A DNA stretch of 64,000 nt from Paracoccaceae bacterium. Its GTDB lineage: Bacteria > Pseudomonadota > Alphaproteobacteria > Rhodobacterales > Rhodobacteraceae. The notes beneath the pieces are model-generated. The model saw only the letters and a program-made list of their open reading frames with translations. It did no database searches and was not told where the DNA came from. Position numbers and translations under genes: made by a program. Positions within the stretch are counted from its first letter, which is position 1. The number at the start of each line of letters is the position of its first letter. Below are positions 44,312 through 52,275 of this stretch, in pieces. Location: contig JAAFAB010000007.1 in assembly GCA_018222585.1 (NCBI GenBank), positions 62,001-126,000 of the forward strand, given 5' to 3'.

Positions 44312-45457
44312 TCAACCAATGCGGGGCACCAGCCGCAGGCTGACCGGGCGGTGATCGCTCAGCATCCCCCGTCCCAGCAGCGCCTCGGCCTCTTCGAAGG
44401 CAAGGTGCTCGACCCAGCCCGAGCGCGCCCGCGCCACCAGCGGCGAGGTTCCGCCCGAGGTCAGCGCCTGGGTGAACAGGATATGATCCAGCAGGATGTG
44501 CTCGGGCCGCTCCGGGTCGAGGTCATCGCGGAACTGCGCCGTCCAGCGCAGGTGGTCGGGCTGGTCGAAGAGAGCATGGTTCAGGAACTTGCGGGCAAAG
44601 AAGACCTCGCCCTGCAGGTTCGAGATCAGGTCGTGCAGCAGGTACTCGCGTTCCATCACCTCCTTGCCGGGACCGTCGTTCAGATCGCCCAGCACGACGA
44701 TCGAGGGATCGGCCTCCTGCTGGAAACGGCGGTCGATATAGGCGCGGATCACCAGCGCCTCGGAACTCAGCTTGACCCGCGCCTCATGGGCCTCGGCCAT
44801 GAATCGCTGCACGGTCTTGGAGGCGGCGATATAGGCATCCAGATCCTCGCCCGGCTGGCGCTTCGGGATGCTGATGCCGGTGTGCTTGCTCTTCAGGTGC
44901 GCCCCGATCACCTCGTGCCGCGCGCCACCCCACTGGTAGCGCAGCACCTGCGGTTCGCGGTAGAAACGATGGGTGCGCCGCTCGGCCACGGGCACGTCCC
45001 TGATGTCGCCGAAATCGGTCAGGCGCGGCGCCGAGACCTTCCAGGTGCCATCGGCGCGGATGCTGTCCGAGGCTTCGGCACAGAAGGCGCGCCAGGTCTC
45101 GACCGGCACCAGCTCGGGCTGGATCAGGTCGGCAATGTCCTTGCGGACGAGGAACCACATCCACTGGCGCCCGTCGATCTCGTAATCCGTGCCCGCCGGG
45201 CGCATCACCAGATCATAACCCGGCGCGGCGGCGGCGGCGAAGCCCGCCATCTGATCCGCCCCGCGCGGCGCCTCGCAGAGGAACAGGATATCCGGCGCCA
45301 GCATCCCGATGAACCGCCCGACAGCAGCAATGCGCGCCTGCGCCTCGGCCAGCGAAGGCGCATCCTCGGGGAACAGGTCCTGCCCCGGCGCGTAGAGCCC
45401 CGAGACCACGCCCCAGTGACTGTCCAGCCATTCCGCATTCCAGGTCGTCAGTTTCAT
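44312..45457 (-). CDS. Endonuclease/exonuclease/phosphatase family protein
   Basis: 381 residues from the ATG at 45457 with GGAGGG upstream; no signal peptide. EEP fold landmarks: [19 protein letters not shown] (catalytic Glu), [20 protein letters not shown] and the C-terminal LSDHRPVSL. It likely cleaves a phosphodiester in DNA, RNA, lipid or a nucleotide; the substrate is not readable. Divergent from hisA. Confidence 0.86.
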   Translation of the reverse strand: MKLTTWNAEWLDSHWGVVSGLYAPGQDLFPEDAPSLAEAQARIAAVGRFIGMLAPDILFLCEAPRGADQMAGFAAAAAPGYDLVMRPAGTDYEIDGRQWMWFLVRKDIADLIQPELVPVETWRAFCAEASDSIRADGTWKVSAPRLTDFGDIRDVPVAERRTHRFYREPQVLRYQWGGARHEVIGAHLKSKHTGISIPKRQPGEDLDAYIAASKTVQRFMAEAHEARVKLSSEALVIRAYIDRRFQQEADPSIVVLGDLNDGPGKEVMEREYLLHDLISNLQGEVFFARKFLNHALFDQPDHLRWTAQFRDDLDPERPEHILLDHILFTQALTSGGTSPLVARARSGWVEHLAFEEAEALLGRGMLSDHRPVSLRLVPRIG

Positions 45458-45658
45458 GAGAGTACCCTCCACGTCATGAAATCTGCCGGGACAGTGCCGT
45501 CGCCCCGCCACGCCGCCAGATTGCGCGCCGGGGACACGGTTCGGCAAGTAAGGGGAACCCCCACTTGCCCGCGCATTGCAATCCATGCCCGCCCCGTGCA
45601 AAAGCCGCAGCAACAGCCCCGGGCCGCTCCGGAGCGCCTTTCTGGAAGGACCCGCGCC

Positions 45659-46381
45659 ATGATCCTCTATCCCGCCATCGACCTGAAGGACGGCCAGGCC
45701 GTGCGCCTGTTCAAGGGCGACATGGAGAAGGCCACGGTCTTCAACGACGACCCCGCCGCGCAGGCGATGGACTTCGTCGCGGCGGGCTGCGAGTGGTTGC
45801 ACCTGGTCGATCTGAACGGCGCCTTCGCGGGCAGCCCCGTCAACGCCGCCCCGGTCGAGGCGATCCTGGAACGTTGCAAGGTGCCGGCCCAGCTGGGTGG
45901 CGGCATCCGCGACATGGCCACCATCGAGATGTGGCTGTCCAAGGGCCTGGCCCGCGTCATCCTGGGCACCGTCGCGGTCGAGAACCCCGACCTGGTGCGC
46001 GAGGCGGCCCGCGCCTTCCCCGGTCAGGTCGCCGTCGGCATTGATGCCCGCAACGGTTTCGTCGCGACGAAGGGCTGGGCCACCGAGACCGACGTGCAGG
46101 TCACCGACCTTGCCCGCAGCTTCGAGGACGCGGGCGTGGCCGCCATCATCTACACCGACATCAACCGTGACGGCGCCATGCAGGGCCCGAATATCGAGTC
46201 GACCGCCGCCCTGGCCAATGCGGTCTCGATCCCGGTCATCGCCTCGGGCGGGGTGTCCTCCATCGCCGACCTGCAGGCGCTGAAGAACTGCGGCGCCCCG
46301 CTGAACGGCGCGATCTCGGGCCGAGCGCTTTACGATGGGGCCATCGACCTGGCCGAGGCGCTTGCGGTGCTGAAAGCCTGA
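45659..46381 (+). CDS. hisA: Phosphoribosylformimino-5-aminoimidazole carboxamide ribotide isomerase HisA
   Basis: 240 residues from the ATG at 45659 (AAGGAC upstream). A (beta/alpha)8 barrel with catalytic D8 in YPAIDLKDG and the second Asp in [11 protein letters not shown]; phosphate-binding ASGGVSS present. Fourth step of histidine synthesis. Its TGA shares a base with the next gene's ATG. Confidence 0.95.
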   Translation: MILYPAIDLKDGQAVRLFKGDMEKATVFNDDPAAQAMDFVAAGCEWLHLVDLNGAFAGSPVNAAPVEAILERCKVPAQLGGGIRDMATIEMWLSKGLARVILGTVAVENPDLVREAARAFPGQVAVGIDARNGFVATKGWATETDVQVTDLARSFEDAGVAAIIYTDINRDGAMQGPNIESTAALANAVSIPVIASGGVSSIADLQALKNCGAPLNGAISGRALYDGAIDLAEALAVLKA

Positions 46382-46701
46382 TGGAGCGCCGCGCCGCCCT
46401 CCGCCGGATCGACCGCATCGCCCTATGGCTGGTGCTGGCACCGCTCGGCTGCTGGGTGCTGGCCATTGCCGTCACGCTGGGCCTCTCGGCGCTTGGCTGC
46501 CAGATCGACGAGGGCTCGGCCCACAGCTGCCCCGTCCTGGGGGTCGAGCTGGCCAATTTCGCCTATTCCACCGGCGTCTTCGCCGCTTGGGGCGGGTTGC
46601 TGGTGCTGCCTGTTTCGGGCGGTTTCGCCTTGCTCTGGGGTGTCGTCCGGCTGATGCTGGCGCTTGCCCTTCCCAAGTCCACCCCGCCCGAGGACCACTG
46701 A
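46381..46701 (+). CDS. Small membrane protein between hisA and hisF, first
   Basis: 106 residues with two to three membrane segments and a short loop holding two cysteines nine residues apart (CQIDEGSAHSC). The start overlaps the hisA stop (TGATG), so it is translated with hisA. I do not recognise a family. Same layout as the gene that follows, 1 nt downstream. Confidence 0.75.
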   Translation: MERRAALRRIDRIALWLVLAPLGCWVLAIAVTLGLSALGCQIDEGSAHSCPVLGVELANFAYSTGVFAAWGGLLVLPVSGGFALLWGVVRLMLALALPKSTPPEDH

Positions 46702-46702
46702 C

Positions 46703-47047
46703 ATGCAAAAGGAAATCCTGGCCGCCGCGCTGATCCTGGTGCCGACTGCCGCCTTCTTCCTCGGCGGCATGGCCCATAACCGGCTGGCCTACTGGATGCT
46801 GCGGATCGGAGGGCTGACCTTCGCCACCCTCCTCGCCCTGTCGGTGCTGGCCGACAACATCTGCGCCGGCGCCCTGAACGCGGGCTTCTCGAGCTGCGCC
46901 GGCAGCGCGGTCTTCGGCCAGGTGATGACCTCCCTGTCGCCGATCATCCTGCTGGGCGTCGTCGGGGCGCTGACCATGGGGCCGCTGATCCTGCTCGCCG
47001 CCCTCGGGCTGGAGCTTTACACCCGCTACAGGTCCGACGCGGCCTGA
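46703..47047 (+). CDS. Small membrane protein between hisA and hisF, second
   Basis: 114 residues from the ATG at 46703, with three membrane segments and a loop with two cysteines ten residues apart (CAGALNAGFSSC). It begins one base after the previous stop. Similar size, topology and cysteine pair suggest it and its neighbour are diverged paralogues or partners. Function unknown. Confidence 0.75.
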   Translation: MQKEILAAALILVPTAAFFLGGMAHNRLAYWMLRIGGLTFATLLALSVLADNICAGALNAGFSSCAGSAVFGQVMTSLSPIILLGVVGALTMGPLILLAALGLELYTRYRSDAA

Positions 47048-47108
47048 GCGCCTTCCCCCCGCCGCCCCGAACCGCTAGACAGCGCGCAGGGACGCACCGG
47101 AGAGAGCC

Positions 47109-47870
47109 ATGCTGAAGACCCGCATCATCCCCTGCCTCGACGTGGCCGATGGCCGCGTGGTCAAGGGCGTCAACTTCGTCGGCCTGCGGGATGCGGGCGA
47201 TCCGGTGGATGCCGCGAAGGCCTATGACCTGGCGGGCGCCGACGAAATCACCTTCCTCGACATCCACGCCACCCACGAGAACCGGGGCACCATGTTCGAC
47301 GTGGTCACCCGCACCGCGGAAAACTGCTACGTGCCGCTGACCGTGGGCGGGGGCGTGCGCAGCGTGCAGGACGTGCGCAACCTGCTGCTGGCGGGGGCCG
47401 ACAAGGTCTCGTTCAACTCCGCCGCCGTGGCCGACCCGGACGTGCTGGCCCGCGCCGCCGATCACTTCGGCAGCCAGTGCATCGTCTGCGCCATCGACGC
47501 CAAGACCGTGGCCCCCGGCAAGTGGGAGATATTCACCCACGGCGGGCGCAAACCCACGGGCATCGACGCGGTGGAATTCGCCAGGCTGGTCGCTGCCAAG
47601 GGCGCCGGAGAGATCCTGCTGACCTCGATGGACCGCGACGGCACCCGCGCCGGCTTCAACCTGCCGCTGACCCGTGCCATTTCGGATGCGGTCTCGGTGC
47701 CGGTGATCGCCTCGGGCGGCGTCGGCACGCTGGATCACCTGGTCGAAGGCGTCACCAAGGGCGGCGCCTCTGCTGTGCTGGCCGCCTCGATCTTCCACTT
47801 CGGCGATCACACCATCCGCGAGGCCAAGGAACACATGGCCGCCGCGGGCATCCCCATGCGACTGCAATGA
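47109..47870 (+). CDS. hisF: Imidazole glycerol phosphate synthase cyclase subunit HisF
   Basis: 253 residues. Barrel enzyme with catalytic D11 in [15 protein letters not shown] and D130-region CAIDAKTV; phosphate motifs VGGGVRS and ASGGVGT. Uses HisH-derived ammonia to form IGP and AICAR. The ATG at 47109 follows CGGAGAGAGCC. Its stop overlaps the hisE start (ATGA). Confidence 0.96.
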   Translation: MLKTRIIPCLDVADGRVVKGVNFVGLRDAGDPVDAAKAYDLAGADEITFLDIHATHENRGTMFDVVTRTAENCYVPLTVGGGVRSVQDVRNLLLAGADKVSFNSAAVADPDVLARAADHFGSQCIVCAIDAKTVAPGKWEIFTHGGRKPTGIDAVEFARLVAAKGAGEILLTSMDRDGTRAGFNLPLTRAISDAVSVPVIASGGVGTLDHLVEGVTKGGASAVLAASIFHFGDHTIREAKEHMAAAGIPMRLQ

Positions 47871-48202
47871 CCGAGGCTGCAATGACCGATACGCTCTCCC
47901 GCCTCTCTGCCACCATCGAAGCCCGCCGCGGCGCCGACCCCGACAGCTCCTGGACCGCCAAGCTGCTGGCCAAGGGCCCCGAGAAATGCGCCGAGAAATT
48001 CGGCGAAGAGGCCATCGAGGCGATCATCGAGGCGGTGAAGAACGACCCCGAGAAACTGGCCAGCGAATGCGCCGACGTGCTTTATCACATGCTGGTCATG
48101 CTGGCGGCGCGCGACGTGCCGCTTTCTGCCGTCATGGCGGTTCTGGAGGCGCGCGAAGGCACCTCGGGCGTCGCCGAGAAGGCCGCCCGCCCTAAGGACT
48201 AA
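47867..48202 (+). CDS. hisE: Phosphoribosyl-ATP pyrophosphatase HisE
   Basis: 111 residues from the ATG at 47867 that overlaps the hisF stop; an alternative ATG at 47882 gives 106. The MazG-like core is intact: [25 protein letters not shown] with the metal-binding glutamates. Second step of histidine synthesis. Converges with the EamA transporter gene, overlapping 11 nt. Confidence 0.94.
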   Translation: MTEAAMTDTLSRLSATIEARRGADPDSSWTAKLLAKGPEKCAEKFGEEAIEAIIEAVKNDPEKLASECADVLYHMLVMLAARDVPLSAVMAVLEAREGTSGVAEKAARPKD

Positions 48203-49064
48203 GCCGCGCCTGCCGCTGGCTGACCACCAGCGAGCCGACACCGGAGGCGGCGATCAGCACCAGCCCGGCCAGCGCCCAGGCATCCGGCCAGTCGCCGAAG
48301 ACCAGCCCGCCCAGCACCATCGCCGACAGAAGCTGACTGTAGACCAGCGGCGCGATCAGGCTGGCCTCGGCACGCCGGTTCGCGGTCACCAGCAGGAAAT
48401 TCCCGATGGCCGAGCCCGCCGCGCTGACCGACAGAAGCCCCGCCAGTGCCGGTGTCAGCATCGGCCAGTCTGCCCCCAGCCCGAAGGGCGTCAGCAGCAC
48501 CGAACCGACCAGCAACTGCGAGATCAGCAGGAAGCGCGGCCTGTAGGCCCCGGCCACGAGCCGCGTCATCATCAGGTAGGCGCCGTAGAATCCCCCCGCC
48601 GCCAGGGCGAAACCCATGCCTGCCGTGGCGCCGAATCCGGGTTTCACCACCAGCATCACGCCCGCGAATCCGACCGCCAGCAGCAGGCTGCGCAGCGGCG
48701 CCGGGCGTTCCTTCAGAAAGAGGATCGCCAGCAGGTAGGACACCACCGGCCCGATGAAGAAGGCGCCGAAGACATTGGCCAGCGGCTCGGTCCGAAGCGC
48801 GGTCAGGATGCAACTGATCCCGGCGGCGATGAAGACCGCGCGCAGAACCACGCGCCAGCGCAGCAGTTCGGGGAGCTCGGCCCGGCGCAGCCCGCTGAAG
48901 GGCAGCAGCGCCAGCGCCGCCAGGGCAAAGCGGCTCCAGGCGACCAGGACGGGATCGACGCCGGAGGAGGTCATCAGCTTGCCCGCCGTGTCGCCGATCA
49001 CCACGCTGGTGACCGCCGCGAAGACCAGCAGGATCAGCCCGACCAACTCAGCCCCGCGCATCAC
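48192..49064 (-). CDS. EamA/RhaT-family (DMT) transporter
   Basis: 290 residues with ten membrane segments formed by two EamA repeats (about 8-140 and 150-283). Drug/metabolite transporter superfamily. Exports or exchanges a small metabolite, which cannot be identified. Same strand as the CoA-binding protein gene, 18 nt downstream of it. Confidence 0.88.
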   Translation of the reverse strand: MMRGAELVGLILLVFAAVTSVVIGDTAGKLMTSSGVDPVLVAWSRFALAALALLPFSGLRRAELPELLRWRVVLRAVFIAAGISCILTALRTEPLANVFGAFFIGPVVSYLLAILFLKERPAPLRSLLLAVGFAGVMLVVKPGFGATAGMGFALAAGGFYGAYLMMTRLVAGAYRPRFLLISQLLVGSVLLTPFGLGADWPMLTPALAGLLSVSAAGSAIGNFLLVTANRRAEASLIAPLVYSQLLSAMVLGGLVFGDWPDAWALAGLVLIAASGVGSLVVSQRQARLSP

Positions 49065-49082
49065 CTGCCCCCCGGCGGCGCG

Positions 49083-49514
49083 TCACAGCCCCAGCCGTCC
49101 CAACTCGATCGCCGGGCAGCGGTCCATCACCACATCCAGGCCACGCACCTCGGCCATCTCGCGCGCCTCGTCGCTGATCACCCCGAGCTGCATCCAGACC
49201 GTCCTGAGCCCCGGCAGGGCCTCCAGCGCCTCGGCGACGACCCCGGGCGCGGTCTCGGAGGCACGGAAGATGTCCACCATGTCGACCGCCGGGCCGAAGT
49301 CCGCGCCAACCTCGGCCAGCGAGCCGCGCACCACTTCGCCCAGGGCCTCGGTGCCCGCCTGCCCGGGATTGACCGGAATCACCCGGTATCCCTTGGACAC
49401 CAGCAGCTCCGCGACGCGGTGGCTGGGCCTTTCGGGTTTGGGCGACCAGCCCACGAGAGCAATCACCTTCGTGCGTTCCAAAATGCCGCGAATGGTCGTG
49501 TCACTCAGGTCCAT
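49083..49514 (-). CDS. CoA-binding (Rossmann) domain protein, YccU-like
   Basis: 143 residues forming one CoA_binding_2 domain: VIALVGWSPKPERPSHRV near the N-terminus, VIPVNPG, and WMQLGVISDEA near the C-terminus. Members bind CoA-type nucleotides; role unclear. ATG at 49514. A minus-strand terminator 93 nt upstream isolates it from rlmB, so it should have its own promoter. Confidence 0.88.
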   Translation of the reverse strand: MDLSDTTIRGILERTKVIALVGWSPKPERPSHRVAELLVSKGYRVIPVNPGQAGTEALGEVVRGSLAEVGADFGPAVDMVDIFRASETAPGVVAEALEALPGLRTVWMQLGVISDEAREMAEVRGLDVVMDRCPAIELGRLGL

Positions 49515-49606
49515 GGGGTCGTCCTCCTGCTGCGTCGCGGCGCGCCCGCGCCGCCCGTCAGGATAGGAGATGGTGCCCCGCGCGCCAGTGCAAAGCCCCG
49601 CACCGC

Positions 49607-49639
49607 AATAAAAAAGCGCCCAAGGAGGACCTTGGGCGC
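49607..49639 (-). terminator. Strong minus-strand intrinsic terminator
   Basis: 10-bp stem GCGCCCAAGG (49616-49625) and CCTTGGGCGC (49630-49639) with loop AGGA. On the minus strand it is followed by TTTTTTATT. About 200 nt past the rlmB stop, so it ends a long rlmB 3' UTR or a separate small RNA. Nothing coding is supported in 49640-49841. Confidence 0.8.
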
Positions 49640-49841
49640 AGTGCGGAACGAGGGACAGTGAAAGGAAACATCGGCGTTCCAGGCCGTTGCTTCTGTACGA
49701 TACGTAAGGTGGCCGTACCGGACGTGAAGAGCGTGTAATAAGATTGTGAACAATCCCTTAAGTTGCCTTGCTAAAACGGTGGGCACCAGCCCCGCTGCGG
49801 CGGGAGGGATCCACATGGCGCGCGCCGGGCGTGGCGTGGTC

Positions 49842-50618
49842 TCAGCCCCGCGCGGCGTAGAGCGCCACGGCGGCGGCGTTGGAGACGTTGAGAGAGCCGA
49901 AATCGCTTGCAAAATCAATGCGAACCAAGGCATCGCAAACCTCTCGCGTGCGCTCGCGCAGCCCCGGCCCCTCGGCCCCGAGCACCAGGGCGACGGGGCG
50001 GTCCCGGCGACCTTCCAGCGCGGTCTCTATGCTCTGCTCGGCCTCGCCCGCCAGCCCAAGCACGATATAGCCCATTTTCTGCAATTCCAGGATCGTGTCA
50101 GCCAGGTTGCGCACCCGCAGGTAGGGCTGACGCTCCAGCGCGCCCGAGGCGGTCTTGGCCAGCGCACCGGTCTCGGGCGCCGCGTGGTGGCGCGGCGCGA
50201 TCACGGCGCGGGCCCCGAAAACCTCGGCCGAGCGCAGGATGGCGCCGACGTTATGCGGATCGGTCACCCGGTCGAGCAACACCAGGCGCGGCGCGCCCAT
50301 GCCCTCGCCGAGGGCGACATCGGTCAGAGAGCCCCAGTCGAGTGATTTCACCTCCAGCGCCGCGCCCTGGTGCACCGACTGCGGGTCGAGCGGCGCGGCG
50401 AAGCTGCGCGGGTCGCTCATCTCGGGCTCGATCCCGGCTTCCGCAACGGCATCCGCCAGCTTGTCCAGCGCATTGCGGGTGACGACCAGGCGCAGTTTCT
50501 CGCGCCGCGGGTTCATCAGCGCATCGCGCACCGCGTGCAGACCGAAAAGCCAGACGGTCTCGGCGTTCGCGGCCCGCTTGCCCTTTTCCTTGTCGATCAC
50601 CCACTGCGGTTTCTTCAT
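49842..50618 (-). CDS. rlmB: 23S rRNA (guanosine-2'-O-)-methyltransferase RlmB-like (SpoU/TrmH family)
   Basis: 258 residues: an N-terminal SpoU substrate-binding domain (about 20-95) and a C-terminal SPOUT knot with the three motifs NVGAILRSAEVFGARAVI, LVLGAEGPGL and SLNVSNAAAVALY. Uses SAM to methylate a ribose in 23S rRNA (G2251 in E. coli RlmB). The start at 50618 has GGAGAGTG upstream. Divergent from the tRNA gene. Confidence 0.92.
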   Translation of the reverse strand: MKKPQWVIDKEKGKRAANAETVWLFGLHAVRDALMNPRREKLRLVVTRNALDKLADAVAEAGIEPEMSDPRSFAAPLDPQSVHQGAALEVKSLDWGSLTDVALGEGMGAPRLVLLDRVTDPHNVGAILRSAEVFGARAVIAPRHHAAPETGALAKTASGALERQPYLRVRNLADTILELQKMGYIVLGLAGEAEQSIETALEGRRDRPVALVLGAEGPGLRERTREVCDALVRIDFASDFGSLNVSNAAAVALYAARG

Positions 50619-50786
50619 CTCACTCTCCGGCGGCGCGACGCCCGGGCGGGCGCAAGTCCATGTCTGACGTTGTGCATCGACGGGATACGGACGGTATTCC
50701 GACGTTGCCTTGGGGCCCTTCTACAGGGTTTCGGCCTCCTACGCTGCCCCCTGTGACATCGCAAGCAAAAGGGGCGGAATTTCCTG

Positions 50787-50815
50787 TTGACGCCCCCGGC
50801 CAGCCCCGGTAATCA
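50787..50815 (+). promoter_or_regulatory. Sigma-70-like promoter of the tRNA gene
   Basis: TTGACG (50787-50792), exactly 17 bp, TAATCA (50810-50815), about 40 bp upstream of the mature tRNA 5' end. A good match for a strong housekeeping promoter in this GC-rich setting. Confidence 0.65.
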
Positions 50816-50855
50816 CCCGCTCACGGTTGGACGGGGCAGCGCCCCGGACCAATTC

Positions 50856-50939
50856 GGGCGACGAGCTGCAAGGTGCGGCAGCGGACTGTAACTCCGCCGG
50901 GGAGACCCATGCCTGGTTCGATTCCAGGGTCGCCCACCA
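50856..50939 (+). tRNA. tRNA-Tyr (anticodon GUA), class II
   Basis: 84 nt including encoded CCA. Acceptor stem GGGCGAC/GTCGCCC, anticodon stem GCGGA/TCCGC around loop CTGTAAC (anticodon GTA), long variable arm with GGG-GAGA-CCC, T arm CCTGG-TTCGATT-CCAGG, discriminator A. The D arm folds as GCTG/CGGC with GG in the loop, but position 8 is G, 14 is C and 21 is G, where U8, A14 and A21 are usual. Stems and CCA argue for a real tRNA; the atypical core makes the exact identity a little less certain. Confidence 0.78.
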
Positions 50940-50973
50940 AACTCCCCTTTTATCGTTTGGTATCAATGGGCAG

Positions 50974-51037
50974 GTGTCCCGCACCGCCTGTTTTGCGGCC
51001 TAGTGATTTCAGTGGGTTAGCGGTGGAGTGTCCCGCA
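50974..51037 (+). repeat. 10-bp direct repeat just downstream of the tRNA
   Basis: GTGTCCCGCA occurs at 50974-50983 and 51028-51037. It lies at the point where composition becomes AT-richer and where an island would be expected to join the tRNA. The rest of 50940-51247 has no gene I can support and no integrase. Confidence 0.5.
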
Positions 51038-51247
51038 ATAGAGGCGGCTGAGTACTGCCCCGAGGGCAGCACGATAACGGATCAAAAGATGGTCGCCTTT
51101 AGAAGGCCGCTAGCAGTATTCGCATTGCCAGTATGCCTAGCACCTCAGCTAACAGGCCTGGCTTCCCCAGAAGCGATTTCTTACGCTCCTGTATAACGCC
51201 AACTGGTAGAGTGCAGACGCTATGCATGTGTGGGTGAGGAGCAATAC

Positions 51248-52165
51248 GTGAAGAAAAAACTCGGCAGAGCGGTGAAATTCAGGGACCATATCCTCAAGAA
51301 TCTCGACGATGATTTTTGCCCCCTGACATGGAACGGCGATCGCACTTTTTCTGATGACGTCGCCCAACGGATCCTGGATTCATTCCCGTTCTACATCGAG
51401 CCCACCGGGGTGAAGTTCCTGGAGGAGCACGCTCTTCAGCTCAATGAAGAGGAGTTCTACCGCGCGATCGCCGAGATGAGGCTGCCATTTCCAGAAGTTT
51501 GGCTGGAGCTAGATAGTCCCGCACCCAAAGGCTACCCCGACGGCAAGGCTGGCGCGATCATTGACTACACCGACGACGGACTGCGGGTCTTCACCGCGAA
51601 GCTAATCAAGCTGCCTGAAGGCGGGCATTTTACGGTCCTATATGCCGGCTCCGAAGTGCTCTTCAAACGAGATGGTAACGTCCAGCTGACGGATACCCCC
51701 GGTAGTTTCCTGGATGACGCAATCTCCGAGCGACGCAAGGGGCGCATCCGCACGGCTGAAACTGTCAACGCCCCCATCCCAATCGACACGGTACGAGAAC
51801 GCGAACGCGAAGCGCTTCAAGACGCCATTCGATCGGTAGCGAAGCTTCTTTCGATCTCAGCCCTTCACAATCGGCCTGACGTCCTAGCGGCCCCGACCCC
51901 ATCTTTGACATCCAAAGGCGCGGCCAAGAAATTTGTGCAAGGCGGGGCGAAGGTGCCTGCCAGGGAGCTGACCCTTGTGACGCTCGGCAAGGCCGGTCGC
52001 GTCCAGACCACCGCCTCGACCTCGGGCAGTAGACGCCAAGCGCATTGGGTAAGAGGGCACCTGTTTCTTGCCAGGAATGGGAAACTCACCTGGAGGCGGC
52101 CGCATGTCCGTGGAGAAGGGAGCCCACAAAAGACCCCCAGGTCAGTCGGCGCGATGCTGAATTGA
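51248..52165 (+). CDS. Hypothetical protein, possibly phage-derived
   Basis: 305 residues from a GTG at 51248, chosen for GAGGAG 6 nt upstream. The N-terminal two thirds are acidic and globular (LPFPEVWLELD near residue 85). Residues about 190-230 look helical. The C-terminus holds an HWVRGHLFLARNGKLTWRRPHVRGEG block that I associate loosely with phage and island proteins. Codon use is less GC-biased than in core genes. It precedes the methyltransferase operon by 110 nt on the same strand, so a role in that module is possible but unproven. Confidence 0.65.
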   Translation: MKKKLGRAVKFRDHILKNLDDDFCPLTWNGDRTFSDDVAQRILDSFPFYIEPTGVKFLEEHALQLNEEEFYRAIAEMRLPFPEVWLELDSPAPKGYPDGKAGAIIDYTDDGLRVFTAKLIKLPEGGHFTVLYAGSEVLFKRDGNVQLTDTPGSFLDDAISERRKGRIRTAETVNAPIPIDTVREREREALQDAIRSVAKLLSISALHNRPDVLAAPTPSLTSKGAAKKFVQGGAKVPARELTLVTLGKAGRVQTTASTSGSRRQAHWVRGHLFLARNGKLTWRRPHVRGEGSPQKTPRSVGAMLN

Positions 52166-52275
52166 GAACATAGGATCGCCGGGTCGGGCCGCAATCTGCT
52201 TTCAGACCCAACCATTTGCGGTAGTGCTATCGGGGTTCCTCGATTACTCATTGGTTAATGACGTCGAGGCCTTTG

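Noticed and set aside
50856-50939. Selenocysteine tRNA or tmRNA acceptor piece
   Set aside because: The anticodon is GTA, the acceptor stem is 7 bp and a full anticodon arm is present, so an ordinary class II tRNA is the better reading.
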